Shown here: positions 32,029-40,298 of the stretch, piece by piece
Position numbering within the stretch: position 1 is the first letter of the stretch
Layout: the number at the start of each line of letters is the position of its first letter
From: Spirochaetaceae bacterium
GTDB taxonomy: Bacteria > Spirochaetota > Spirochaetia > DSM-27196 > PXBQ01
Length of the DNA: 40,298 nt
Direction: 5' to 3'
Assembly: GCA_007695285.1 (NCBI GenBank)
Contig: REEC01000141.1
Span: forward strand, 1 to 40,298
Program-made: the position numbers and the translations under genes
The notes under the pieces: generated by a model
What the model was told of the DNA's origin: nothing
What the model saw: the letters and a program-made list of their open reading frames with translations, nothing else
Databases searched by the model: none

Positions 32029-34371
32029 ATGAGCCAAAAAGACATTATTCGCGCAGATCAAGTTTTGCCCGCGAAGCTGTTGATCGTCCCACTCTCCGGG
32101 AAACCGATCTTTCCTGGGATTTTTACTCCGATCATGATCTCGGATGCCGACGACATAGCGCTCATCGAACGCGCCGTCTCGTCCGACGCGATGATCGGGC
32201 TGCTACTCGTTCGGGACCCGGAAACTCAAAAACCCGAAGGTACCGACCTGCACACGGTCGGAACGGTCGCGAAGATCGTCCGGAAAATCAACCTGCCCGA
32301 CGGCGGGTTGAACATCTTCATCTCGACTTTGAAGCGCTTTCGTGTCAAGAAGATCATCACGAACGAACACCCGATCACTGCGGCGGTCGAGTACCTCGAC
32401 GACACCGACGACGACACCGACGAAGTGAAGGCGCTCACGCGGTCGCTCATCTCCGAGATGAAACAGGTGTCCGAGAATAACCCACTCTTCTCGGAAGAGA
32501 TGCGTCTCAACATGGTCAACATCGACGACCCCGGCAAGATAGCCGACTTCATCTCGTCGATTCTGAACGTCGACCGCGCCGAACAACAAGACGTGCTCGA
32601 AACGACGAATGTGCAGGAGCGAATGGAAAAGGTCCTTGTGTTCATCAAGAAGGAACAAGAACTCCTCCGAATCCAGAAGCGCATTCAAAAACAGATCAAC
32701 GAGAAGATTGAGTCGAGCCAACGCGAGTACTTTTTGAAAGAGCAACTCAAGGCGATCAAAGAGGAACTCGGCGTACCGGTAGACTCAAAGAGCTCGGAGT
32801 ATCAACGGTTCAAGGAAGCGATCGAGAAGCTCGAGTTGACCGGAGAGGTCAAAGAGCAGGTAGAGCGCGAGCTCGAGAAGTTCTCGCTGATGGAAGCGAA
32901 CTCCCCGGAGTTCGGCGTCACACGCAACTACCTCGATACGATCGTGTCGCTCCCGTGGGGTGAGCCGCACGAGAAAGAGATCGAAATCGACAAGGCCCAC
33001 GCGATACTCGAGCAGGATCATTATGGACTCGACGACGTCAAAGAACGAATCCTCGAGTTTCTCGCGGTCAGGAAGCTCAAGAAGGACTTCAAAGGCTCGA
33101 TCATCTGCCTCGTCGGTCCTCCCGGCGTCGGGAAGACGTCGGTCGGAAAGTCGATCGCCCGCGCGCTCGGTAAGGACTTCTTCCGGTTTTCGGTCGGAGG
33201 CATGCGCGACGAGGCCGAGATCAAAGGACACCGCCGCACGTACATCGGCGCGATGCCCGGAAAAATTATCCAAGGCCTAAAAATAGTCAAGACCGCCAAC
33301 CCCGTGTTCATGATAGACGAAATAGACAAACTCGGCGCGTCGTTCCAGGGAGACCCGTCGTCGGCGTTGCTCGAGGTACTCGACCCCGAACAAAACGTCG
33401 CGTTTCGCGATCACTATCTCGATCTCCCGTTCGACATCTCGAACATCCTTTTTATCGCAACGGCCAACACCCTCGACACGATTCCGCCGGCGCTCCGTGA
33501 TCGAATGGAGATCATCCGCCTGTCGGGATATATCGACCAAGAGAAAGTCGCGATCGCGCGCAAGTACATCATCCCGAAGTCGCTCAAGTCCGCGGGAATC
33601 CCGGCACGGAGCGTACGGTACACGAAGTCCGCGCTGCTCGCGATCGCCAACGGATACGCGCGCGAAGCGGGACTCCGGAACTTTGAGAAGGCGGTCGACA
33701 AGCTTCACCGGAAGATTGCGCGCCGAATCGTCGAGGGAAAGGTTGAAGGGACGATCTCGATCAATCCCGAGGCGCTCGTCGAGTATCTCGGTCAGCCGGA
33801 TTTCCGCGACGACGAGCAGAAACGGATCACGCGCCCCGGGATGGCGCTCGGGCTCGCGTGGACCGCGTACGGTGGTGATACGCTGGTAATAGAGGCGGTC
33901 TCGAATCCCGGTAAAGAGGGGTTGAAGATCACCGGACAGATCGGCGCGGTGATGCAGGAGTCGGCGAACATCGCTCTCACGTACGTTCGTCACATCGCGG
34001 CCGAGTACGGTATATCGGCAGAGTTCTTCGAGAAGAACACGATTCACGTGCACGTTCCGGCCGGCGCCACGCCGAAGGACGGGCCGTCGGCGGGTATTAC
34101 GATGGCATCGGCGCTTCTCTCGCTCGCGCTCGGCAAGAAAATCCGGAAGAATCTCGCGATGACCGGCGAGCTCTCGCTCGTCGGTCAGGTGATGCCGATC
34201 GGCGGCCTGAAGGAAAAAATGATCGCGGCCAAGAGGAATAAGCTGAAAGAGATCATCATCCCGATGCAGAACCGTCGAGATCTCGATGAAATCCCGGACC
34301 ACATCAAGGCGGGGATCACGGTCCACCCCGTCGAGACCATGGAAGAGGTCGTTGAGTTGATTCTCAGGTAA
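32029..34371 (+). CDS. lon: ATP-dependent protease LonA
   Basis: The 780-aa product has the three LonA parts: an N-terminal substrate domain (LLIVPLSGKPIFPGIFTP), an AAA+ domain with Walker A GPPGVGKTS at 363-371 and Walker B FMIDEIDKLG, and a Ser-Lys protease domain. The catalytic Ser687 lies in PKDGPSAG and Lys730 in GGLKEKM, the normal spacing of 43. It degrades misfolded and regulatory proteins in the cytoplasm. AAGGTGA lies about six bases before the ATG. The upstream gap holds TTGACG (31967-31972) but only poor -10 partners. No heat-shock operator of the CIRCE type is seen. Confidence 0.97.
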   Translation: MSQKDIIRADQVLPAKLLIVPLSGKPIFPGIFTPIMISDADDIALIERAVSSDAMIGLLLVRDPETQKPEGTDLHTVGTVAKIVRKINLPDGGLNIFISTLKRFRVKKIITNEHPITAAVEYLDDTDDDTDEVKALTRSLISEMKQVSENNPLFSEEMRLNMVNIDDPGKIADFISSILNVDRAEQQDVLETTNVQERMEKVLVFIKKEQELLRIQKRIQKQINEKIESSQREYFLKEQLKAIKEELGVPVDSKSSEYQRFKEAIEKLELTGEVKEQVERELEKFSLMEANSPEFGVTRNYLDTIVSLPWGEPHEKEIEIDKAHAILEQDHYGLDDVKERILEFLAVRKLKKDFKGSIICLVGPPGVGKTSVGKSIARALGKDFFRFSVGGMRDEAEIKGHRRTYIGAMPGKIIQGLKIVKTANPVFMIDEIDKLGASFQGDPSSALLEVLDPEQNVAFRDHYLDLPFDISNILFIATANTLDTIPPALRDRMEIIRLSGYIDQEKVAIARKYIIPKSLKSAGIPARSVRYTKSALLAIANGYAREAGLRNFEKAVDKLHRKIARRIVEGKVEGTISINPEALVEYLGQPDFRDDEQKRITRPGMALGLAWTAYGGDTLVIEAVSNPGKEGLKITGQIGAVMQESANIALTYVRHIAAEYGISAEFFEKNTIHVHVPAGATPKDGPSAGITMASALLSLALGKKIRKNLAMTGELSLVGQVMPIGGLKEKMIAAKRNKLKEIIIPMQNRRDLDEIPDHIKAGITVHPVETMEEVVELILR

Positions 34372-34449
34372 CCGTTTGATTGCACCGATTCGAGCGATGT
34401 GATACTACGATGTCAAACAACGACGCCACGATTCGCGTGGGAGGGTAGT

Positions 34450-35649
34450 ATGACCGAGTTCGAACGGGTAACCGAGGCGCTTGCCGACGGGACGATACTT
34501 CCGGCTGTGGATTCCGTTCCGAATACTCTCGATACGGTTCGTGCTCTTTTTTCTCTTTCCGGCGTATCGGCGTTTGCCGATACGGACCACGTCCGCGCGA
34601 TGCGCGACTCGATCGGCCCGTGTGATCACATCATTCTCGTCGTGCTTGACGGGCTTGGACTCGGACATCACGGCTCGTTTCCTCCCGGCGGTTTTTTGTC
34701 TCGGCGGTACGTGAGTGAGCTCCGTGCGGTTTTTCCGTCGACGACATCGGTCGCACTCACGTCGTTTGCGACCGGAGCGTGGCCGGCCGAACACGGAATC
34801 ACCGGATGGTGGACGTACTTCCGCGAGGTGTCGAGGACGATCGCACCGCTCACTTTCGTCGAACGCGAGACCGCGATCCCGGCCGAGAAGCTTGGTTTAT
34901 CTCTGGAGTCGCTGATTCCGATCCGGAGCGCGTACCCGAGTCTTTTTCGCCGGTGCCGAAGTTTCGTGCCGCGTGAGATAGCGACCGGTGAGTACCCGCG
35001 CTGGTCGCGCGGCGAAACGGAGATTCAACCGTACCGGTCGCCGAAACACGCGGTCCGCTCGATCGTTCGCTACCTGTCACGGGCCAACTCCGCGACGTTC
35101 ACGTACTTATACTCCGACACGATCGACACTCTTTCGCACAAATCAGGCTGGAACTCGGCGGTCGTTGCCGCGAGCATCCGCAGACACGACGAGGCGCTCG
35201 CGACGCTCCGCTCGCGTACCTCCGACGCCGTACGCATCGTCGTACTCGCCGACCACGGCCTCGTGAACGTCCCGCCTCACAATCGCCGGGTGATTCGCGA
35301 CGGCGATCCGATGATGAGATACTTCTCGGTACCACCGTCGGGCGATGCGCGAGCGCCGATTTTCCACGTCACACCGGGTCGCGAGTCGGAGTTTAAGGCG
35401 CACTTCCTGTCGACAAGACACGCCGAGTCGTTCGCGCTGCTCACGCCACACGAGGCGCAGGAGCTCAAGTTATTCGGCCCTGTCCCACTGTCAAACTCGA
35501 TGCGGCTGCACCTCGGTAGTTTTATCGGCATAGCGCTCGAGCCGATCACGATCGAGTACGTCGCCGACGGTAAAAAACCGAAAGATCACATCAGCAGCCA
35601 CGGAGGAATGTCGCCCGACGAGATGCGCGTCGGTCTATTCATCGGGTAG
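34450..35649 (+). CDS. alkaline-phosphatase-superfamily protein (type I phosphodiesterase/nucleotide pyrophosphatase-like)
   Basis: The 399-aa product carries the superfamily pattern: VVLDGLGLG (first metal Asp), FPSTTSVALTSFATGAWP with the nucleophile Thr, GITGWW, YSDTIDTLSHKSG, VLADHGL and ISSHGGMSPDE with the last metal His. No signal peptide is present, so it is likely cytoplasmic. The substrate (nucleotide, phospholipid or sugar phosphate) cannot be predicted. The ATG at 34450 has GGAGGG four bases upstream; an earlier ATG at 34399 lacks one. It follows lon by 78 bases in the same direction and converges on the GH20-like gene 16 bases away. Confidence 0.86.
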   Translation: MTEFERVTEALADGTILPAVDSVPNTLDTVRALFSLSGVSAFADTDHVRAMRDSIGPCDHIILVVLDGLGLGHHGSFPPGGFLSRRYVSELRAVFPSTTSVALTSFATGAWPAEHGITGWWTYFREVSRTIAPLTFVERETAIPAEKLGLSLESLIPIRSAYPSLFRRCRSFVPREIATGEYPRWSRGETEIQPYRSPKHAVRSIVRYLSRANSATFTYLYSDTIDTLSHKSGWNSAVVAASIRRHDEALATLRSRTSDAVRIVVLADHGLVNVPPHNRRVIRDGDPMMRYFSVPPSGDARAPIFHVTPGRESEFKAHFLSTRHAESFALLTPHEAQELKLFGPVPLSNSMRLHLGSFIGIALEPITIEYVADGKKPKDHISSHGGMSPDEMRVGLFIG

Positions 35650-35665
35650 CTTTTTTCGTGAGGCG

Positions 35666-36733
35666 TCAGGTTGAGCCGAAAGGTTGGGTGCCGAATCTAA
35701 AGCCGAGTACACGAGAACGCGAACGGCACGACTCGTACGCCTCGCGCAGCGGCTCGACCAATACACGGACACGACGCTCGAAAACCGCGGCATCGATCCC
35801 GTGACGCGTCGCTTCGTAGAGCGCGTCGACTGCGCGGTCAAGGCGCTTCAAGCGGGTATCAAACGCTTCTATCGACGCGCGGGGCCCATCGCTCACGTCG
35901 GTCGCGTCTGCACGCGTTCGCTCGCGGTTCGCGGTCGCCAATAGGATCATCTCTGCCGCTGTGCGGTACTCGGCCCACGCGTCGGACATCGCCGACTCGA
36001 ACGCCTCAAAAGCCCGTGCCGCCCTCACCGCGCGTTCGTACTCGATTCGTGCCGCTTCCGGAAGTTCAGCATCCGGACGTGCGGCGCGGATCCGATCCGC
36101 TATCACCGCGAGTCGCCACTCCGGCGACACCGCGCACGAATGAGCGGTGTCGCCAGGTGCGTCGATCAGCGCGCGGGCGGGTCGAAGTGGGTGCGGCTCG
36201 GTCGATGACCACGCCTCTCCTTCATCCGAGTCGACCGTGACGGCGGTCAAATGCATCGGCACTAAATCGCGCGTCACCGCCCGGATGATACGCGACTCGC
36301 GTTCGCGCAGCGCCGATCCACGTTGTGGGCCCGAGAGCGCGTTCAGACAGACTCGAGCGACATCCGGAAGCAGCGCGCGCATATCGCCGAGCATCGTCAA
36401 CACGAGATGCCTCACGCATCCGTCGGTGTCGTCGCCGTCGGACGCCAGCGCGGGAAACAAAGAATTCCACCGAAGAAATGCGGGATTCGCGGCGGACAGC
36501 ACCGGAATATGTTCGATCTTTTTTCTCGTGAGCTCTCGGTGCAGACCGACCACGGTGTCATCGGAAAAACACCACTCGCCGCGCACACGATCGTCAAACT
36601 CCCACGGAAAGAGGGTCCCCCACTCGATGAACACCGCGTCGAACTTGAGCGATGCGAGATACTCGCCGATCTCGACGAGACGTTCGGGACGAGGTGGCAT
36701 GAGCGAAACATCGATATACACGCCGAGTCGCAT
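35666..36733 (-). CDS. GH20/hexosaminidase-D-like TIM-barrel protein
   Basis: The 355-aa product opens with RLGVYIDVSLMPPRPERLVE, then FDAVFIEWGTLFPWEFDD and IEHIPVLSAANPAFL. This order resembles the hexosaminidase-D branch of GH20, in which a strand with an FPYE-like motif is followed by a PLxQTxGH-like strand. The TxGH-type residues are replaced here by SAANP, and I cannot find a clear catalytic Asp-Glu pair, so activity is uncertain. The C-terminal third is a charged helical bundle. No signal peptide is seen. A TACAGT hexamer seven bases before the ATG suggests a leaderless mRNA. It diverges from DUF1015. Confidence 0.62.
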   Translation of the reverse strand: MRLGVYIDVSLMPPRPERLVEIGEYLASLKFDAVFIEWGTLFPWEFDDRVRGEWCFSDDTVVGLHRELTRKKIEHIPVLSAANPAFLRWNSLFPALASDGDDTDGCVRHLVLTMLGDMRALLPDVARVCLNALSGPQRGSALRERESRIIRAVTRDLVPMHLTAVTVDSDEGEAWSSTEPHPLRPARALIDAPGDTAHSCAVSPEWRLAVIADRIRAARPDAELPEAARIEYERAVRAARAFEAFESAMSDAWAEYRTAAEMILLATANRERTRADATDVSDGPRASIEAFDTRLKRLDRAVDALYEATRHGIDAAVFERRVRVLVEPLREAYESCRSRSRVLGFRFGTQPFGST

Positions 36734-36760
36734 GGAGGAACTGTAACACGGCTCGGCGTG

Positions 36761-36789
36761 TTGAGGAAATTCACTCGGCGGTATATTCT
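36761..36789 (+). promoter_or_regulatory. candidate promoter of the DUF1015 gene
   Basis: TTGAGG (36761-36766) is followed after 17 bases by TATTCT (36784-36789). The alternative TATATT at 36782 would give a 15-base spacer. Either places the transcription start within about four bases of the ATG at 36798, where no ribosome site exists. Confidence 0.45.
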
Positions 36790-36797
36790 AGTAAATA

Positions 36798-38057
36798 ATG
36801 AACACCATCACCGAACGTCTGGCGCGATTCGGGCTCGCCGCACCGTCGATCCTGCTCCCGAATTCCGAAGTGAACCTCGAGAAATGGGCCGTGATCGCGT
36901 GCGATCAGCACACGTCGAATGCGGAGTATTGGTACGAAGTCGACCGGTTCATCGGCGACGACCCGTCGACGCTCCGGTTGATTTTCCCGGAAGTGTTCCT
37001 CGAAGCGTCCGATGAAGACCAGAAAATCAGCGCGATACACACCGCGATGCGATCGTACGTACAAGACGGTGTGCTCATCGAACTTCCGGACCGGCCGGTG
37101 CTCGTTCGCCGTACGACGTCGCACGGCGTCCGCACGGGTCTCGTGATTTCTGTCGATCTGGAAGCGTACTCGTTCGAACGCGGATCGAACGCGCCGATCA
37201 GGGCGAGCGAGGACACGATTCGCGAACGGCTCCCGGCTCGTATCCGTATCAGGAAGGACGCCCCGATAGAGCTGCCGCACATTCTCGTCTTGTTCGATGA
37301 TCCCCTTGATACCGTACTCGGACCGGTCCCGCACAGTCGTGCAAATCTACTCTACGAGACCGATTTGATGTTCGGGGGCGGCCGGATCGAGGGCTTCTCG
37401 GCGACCGAGGCACTCGAGGATATAACCGCGGCGTTCGAGAAGTTGTTTTCGCAATCAAACAACGGTTTTTACTTCGCGGTCGGCGACGGAAACCACTCGC
37501 TCGCGACAGCAAAGGCGATCTGGGACTCGATTAAGCCCGCCGCACGCCGCGACGATCCACGGCGGTACGCGCTCGTCGAGATCATGAATCTCCACGACAG
37601 CGGCCTCGGGATCGAACCGATCCACCGCATTCTCTTTGGAACAGACGGCGAGGCGGTTCTCGACTCTCTCGGTGACGGTTGGACGGTAAAACGAACGTCG
37701 CACACAATCGACGAAATCGCGCGTCTCGTCGAGTCCGACCGTCGGGTGATCGGACTGGTCGCGGACGGCGTGTCAGCGGTGCTGCGCGTCCCGGACACGG
37801 CATCGCTCGCGGTGGAGTCGGCCCAAGAACTCGTCGATTCTCTTGCCGCTGCGCGCCCCGACTACGTCCACGGAATCGAAGCGGTACGTTCGGCCGTCGC
37901 GAACTCCGGCGCGGTCGGACTGTTGCTACCGCCCGTCGATCGGAGCGCGATTTTTTCTTCGATCGAAACGGGAGGAGCGCTTCCGCGCAAGTCGTTCTCG
38001 CTCGGGAGCGCCGCGGAGAAAAGATACTACCTCGAGGCGCGATCGCTCACTTTATGA
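36798..38057 (+). CDS. DUF1015 family protein (ParB/SerK-like fold)
   Basis: The 419-aa product matches DUF1015: LLPNSEVNLEKWAVIACDQH, then YWYEVDRFIGDDPSTLRLI and the signature VGDGNHSLATAKA at 228-240. The DGNHS motif recalls the ParB-like kinases such as the free serine kinase SerK, and DUF1015 genes often lie near serine-biosynthesis genes, but no such gene is in this window. A kinase role is therefore inference. The protein is soluble. Its 3' end carries an 11-bp near-tandem repeat (ATGAGATCGAG at 38054 and 38067), of which the first copy includes the stop. It shares a divergent region with the GH20-like gene. Confidence 0.88.
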   Translation: MNTITERLARFGLAAPSILLPNSEVNLEKWAVIACDQHTSNAEYWYEVDRFIGDDPSTLRLIFPEVFLEASDEDQKISAIHTAMRSYVQDGVLIELPDRPVLVRRTTSHGVRTGLVISVDLEAYSFERGSNAPIRASEDTIRERLPARIRIRKDAPIELPHILVLFDDPLDTVLGPVPHSRANLLYETDLMFGGGRIEGFSATEALEDITAAFEKLFSQSNNGFYFAVGDGNHSLATAKAIWDSIKPAARRDDPRRYALVEIMNLHDSGLGIEPIHRILFGTDGEAVLDSLGDGWTVKRTSHTIDEIARLVESDRRVIGLVADGVSAVLRVPDTASLAVESAQELVDSLAAARPDYVHGIEAVRSAVANSGAVGLLLPPVDRSAIFSSIETGGALPRKSFSLGSAAEKRYYLEARSLTL

Positions 38058-38087
38058 GATCGAGTCATGAGATCGAGGAAGCGTCGG

Positions 38088-38552
38088 CTATCGGGAATTT
38101 TTTTTCGCGCCGAGCCGATTGGAACGCCGCCGAATCTCGGCACCGACAGTCACGAGAATCAGGAACGTCATCAGCGCGACGACCGTCGCGACGGCCCGAA
38201 GTTGCATCGTCGGGTCTTCCGGCGCGGGGGGTGAAACCAGGATCGCGCCGGGTCTGAGCGGGCGCTCGGGCGGCGCGTATCCGTCGATCCGGATGATCCC
38301 CTCTCCCGGCCCTACAAACCCAAGAACGCGCGCTCTGAGACGTACCGCGTCGACATTTGTTTGAAGCGCGTGGATCGATTCGTCGAGGTACTCGCCTATT
38401 GCTCTGAGTTCGGCGGCGTTTTCGCGCATGGCATCGCGGCGGGCGACGAGATCGCGGTGCGCCGCCAGCCCGACCGGTCCCCAACCCAGATTGAGTCCGA
38501 GAAAGGCCAGGAGACCGACCATGGCTGAAAGCGCCGCGTATCGCATGATCAT
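38088..38552 (-). CDS. FtsB/DivIC-like septum protein with a second C-terminal membrane helix
   Basis: The 154-aa product starts with a membrane helix (about 5-26), followed by a coiled coil (HRDLVARRDAMRENAAELRA to about residue 72) and VLGFVGPGEGIIRIDGY. This order, including the LGxVxPGE block, is that of FtsB/DivIC septum proteins, which link the divisome to peptidoglycan synthesis with FtsL. Unlike the usual form it continues with a Pro-rich stretch and a second membrane helix (about 115-138), ending in a basic tail. The start is uncertain between ATG 38552 and 38546. It converges on DUF1015, and 316 bases separate it from the acidic protein gene. Confidence 0.76.
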   Translation of the reverse strand: MIMRYAALSAMVGLLAFLGLNLGWGPVGLAAHRDLVARRDAMRENAAELRAIGEYLDESIHALQTNVDAVRLRARVLGFVGPGEGIIRIDGYAPPERPLRPGAILVSPPAPEDPTMQLRAVATVVALMTFLILVTVGAEIRRRSNRLGAKKNSR

Positions 38553-38868
38553 CACTTACGTAGTACGGTCGAATCGGTGCTTTGCTTTAGCGCTACCGGC
38601 GGCCGGCAACACTCGCGATCCGACGTGATCCAAAAAGTCTTAGCTCGGAAGTTGCGATTATCCGGTACGACAAATGCAATCAATGCGCTATAATCAGAGA
38701 AAGGATCGATGTATCGAAGCAGTTTCGGTTTTGATACGTGACACAATGTAGTCCTCATGCATTGACACGTAAAAAAACCGCGAAGTACATTGATCCGAAA
38801 CGGGTCAACCATCGGTGGTATCGTGCCGATACTTGTCTTGAAGACCACCGGTCATTGGGAGCGTGATA
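38553..38868. other. 316-base intergenic region with candidate promoters
   Basis: This gap between two divergent genes is AT-richer than its surroundings and contains no convincing gene. A perfect TATAAT at 38689-38694 on the plus strand has no good -35 partner. A better promoter lies at 38762-38791. A 98-codon open frame on the minus strand (38552-38848) has no ribosome site or recognisable protein, so it is not called. Confidence 0.5.
38762..38791 (+). promoter_or_regulatory. candidate promoter of the acidic protein gene
   Basis: A perfect TTGACA (38762-38767) is followed after 18 bases by TACATT (38786-38791). Transcription would start near 38798, giving a leader of about 70 bases before the ATG at 38869. 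Confidence 0.55.
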
Positions 38869-40298
38869 ATGGCGACGATCCAGGATAAATCCGAAGATCA
38901 GGAACTCGAGCAATACGGTGTCTGGGTCAAAGCCGGCCCGGACGATGTAGCCACGCTCGACCCGGAAGACTCAACCGAATCGACGAGCAGCGACTCGGAC
39001 GATTCGTCGAACCTTGCCGACACGGATTTCTCGCTTGAGGAATTTTCGCTGGAAGAAGAGAACATCGGAGAGTCACAGGATGATTTTTCGATCGAAGAGG
39101 TGAGACTTGACGAGGAGTCCGAAGATTTCGACGCCGACGTCTTCGGTGAGCTCGAGCAAGACTCCGCCGACGGCGAAAACGCATTGACGCCCGAAGAAGA
39201 GGAGCTGCTCGCGCCGCTTGAAGCGCAGGATTCACCCCACCCCGAGATCGACATCGACGATATCGATTTTGACGCCGACCTCTCGGACCTCGATCAGACG
39301 ACCGACGAGCCCGGAGAAGAGCTCGATTCGGCGAACGACGATATCTCGTCGCTCGACACGCTGCCGGGCGGAGTATCAGACAACCTGTCTCTTGACGATA
39401 TCACGATCGACGACGAAGAGGAGCTTCCGGAGTTGGAGTCCGAGGCGTTCGGCGATCAGGAGGCGGACCTCGACACGATCGGCGACCTTGAGGATTTTTC
39501 CGTTTCGGCGGAGTATGAATCAGATTTGCAGCACGAAGAAGAACACAAAAAAGAAACAGATCAAGTTTTCGACGATGTCGGTGCGGTCACCGACGAAATG
39601 TCGTCGATCGAGACCGATCACGGACAGGACGACGCGATGACTGAAGACACAACGACGCATCTACGAACGATCGAGTCGGAACTCAGCGTAATCAAGAGCG
39701 AACTCTTTGCTTTGAGAAAGGAACTCGCGGGTCTGCGTGGGGGGAAGGGCAAGGCCAGAGCGCACGATCCGGATGACGATCTCGCGACCGAAGAACCCGA
39801 CGACGCCGACGGCGGTTTCTTTGACGACGATGAGGACGAGACGATCGCCTTGACCGGCGACGAACTCGACAACATCCTTAACACGGCCGAGTTCACCGAA
39901 GAGGCGCCCGAACCGCGGCACGGCGCGGCCGCGGAGTCCGCCGAATCCGAGGAATCGGACGCCGAGAGCTTCGATCTTGAGCCCCTCGACGAACCACTTG
40001 ACGATCAGACCGACTTCGAAACGGCGATTGGACGCGACGACGACGGTTCGATTACGGGCGACGATGTCACCACTCATAGAGAAGAAACGATTCCCGAAAG
40101 CCCCGAGGCTCAAGACGATCGCGAAACGCACGAACCATTCGATAACGAGATTGAGTTGAGCGACGAAGACCTGCTCCCGACCGAACTTTACGAAACGTCG
40201 GACGCAGAGGACTCCGCACTGGTCGAGGACTCCGCACTGGTCGAAGACTCCGCACTGGTCGAAGACTCCGCACTGGTCGAGGACTCCGCACTGGTCGA
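38869..40298 (+). CDS. very acidic, repeat-containing protein, 3' end beyond the window
   Basis: The visible 476 codons are open throughout. The start MATIQDKSEDQELEQYGVWVK is followed by long stretches of D, E and S with few basic residues and short hydrophobic spots (FSLEEFSLEEE, DIDDIDFDADL). A predicted coiled coil sits at about 264-291 (HLRTIESELSVIKSELFALR). The window ends inside five tandem EDSALV repeats. There is no signal peptide or membrane segment in this part. The composition suggests an extended, disordered cytoplasmic scaffold, but no family is recognised. GGGAG seven bases before the ATG and a TTGACA promoter support the start. Confidence 0.82.
   Translation, partial: MATIQDKSEDQELEQYGVWVKAGPDDVATLDPEDSTESTSSDSDDSSNLADTDFSLEEFSLEEENIGESQDDFSIEEVRLDEESEDFDADVFGELEQDSADGENALTPEEEELLAPLEAQDSPHPEIDIDDIDFDADLSDLDQTTDEPGEELDSANDDISSLDTLPGGVSDNLSLDDITIDDEEELPELESEAFGDQEADLDTIGDLEDFSVSAEYESDLQHEEEHKKETDQVFDDVGAVTDEMSSIETDHGQDDAMTEDTTTHLRTIESELSVIKSELFALRKELAGLRGGKGKARAHDPDDDLATEEPDDADGGFFDDDEDETIALTGDELDNILNTAEFTEEAPEPRHGAAAESAESEESDAESFDLEPLDEPLDDQTDFETAIGRDDDGSITGDDVTTHREETIPESPEAQDDRETHEPFDNEIELSDEDLLPTELYETSDAEDSALVEDSALVEDSALVEDSALVEDSALV
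40207..40298 (+). repeat. 18-bp tandem repeat encoding EDSALV units
   Basis: Five complete 18-bp units (40207, 40225, 40243, 40261, 40279) and the first two bases of a sixth run to the window end. Units differ only at one wobble position (GAG or GAA for Glu). The near identity at DNA level points to recent expansion, so copy number may vary between strains. The full length is unknown because the array is cut by the window edge. Confidence 0.95.

Noticed and set aside
33277..34326. 349-codon minus-strand open frame inside lon
   Set aside because: lon is unambiguous here, with Walker and protease motifs; the reverse frame is a codon-bias shadow.
38552..38848. 98-codon minus-strand open frame in the intergenic region
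   Set aside because: It has no ribosome site, an unusual residue mix and no recognisable fold; it lies over the promoter of the acidic protein gene.
40207..40298. tandem repeat as a CRISPR array
   Set aside because: Units are directly adjacent without spacers and are in frame within a protein gene.

Overview
The window looks like chromosomal core DNA of a high-GC free-living or environmental spirochaete. The evidence is indirect but consistent: a PilZ protein with a long non-PilZ N-terminus, signal-peptide beta-barrel proteins ending in aromatic residues, a FecR-domain outer-membrane protein, several R/E-rich TPR proteins, DUF4032 and DUF1015 (ParB-like fold) proteins, and an OmpA-like domain whose usual diaminopimelate-contacting Asp is replaced. 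No phage, transposon, CRISPR array or other mobile element was seen. Nearly all DNA is coding and gaps are short.

Layout. 1-5.2 kb (minus): a partial tRNA-Met with a strong promoter, two large palindromes, a 976-aa degenerate cyclase/ATPase/TPR protein, a PilZ protein and a membrane-anchored unknown. 5.3-7.8 kb (plus): an HD-domain nucleotide hydrolase, a small unknown protein and a ComFB-type protein with an Ig-like tail. 7.8-9.2 kb (minus): DUF503 and a protein joining an Hsp70 substrate-binding-like domain to a membrane anchor and an OmpA domain. 9.3-19.8 kb (plus): a giant surface protein with SprA-like features, two related beta-barrel proteins (one fused to FecR) and mutL. 19.8-22.7 kb (minus): two TPR/coiled-coil envelope proteins. 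22.8-25.8 kb (plus): a TPR protein with a degraded Mrr-like domain, a metallophosphoesterase and a DUF4032 ParB-fold protein. 25.8-31.9 kb (minus): recO, deoA, recJ, an M23 peptidase and rpsU, the last four chained by 1-4 base overlaps, then a lipoprotein. 32.0-40.3 kb: lon, an alkaline-phosphatase-superfamily protein, a GH20-like TIM barrel, DUF1015, an FtsB/DivIC-like protein and the start of a very acidic repeat protein that runs off the window.

Themes. DNA repair (mutL, recJ, recO), envelope biogenesis (giant surface protein, barrels, OmpA-like, M23, FtsB-like) and possible cyclic-di-GMP sensing (PilZ, ComFB) are interleaved. The most unusual observations are an Hsp70-SBD/OmpA fusion, a RecJ carrying an inserted, apparently dead DnaQ-like domain, a FecR-beta-barrel fusion beside its FecR-less relative, an intrinsic terminator of rpsU written inside the signal-peptide codons of the next gene, and a divergent promoter in which one self-complementary TTGCAA can serve as the -35 element on both strands. 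Several genes lack a Shine-Dalgarno sequence and have promoter-like hexamers placed so that their mRNAs would be leaderless or nearly so. All domain calls come from reading the sequence by eye; no database search was run.
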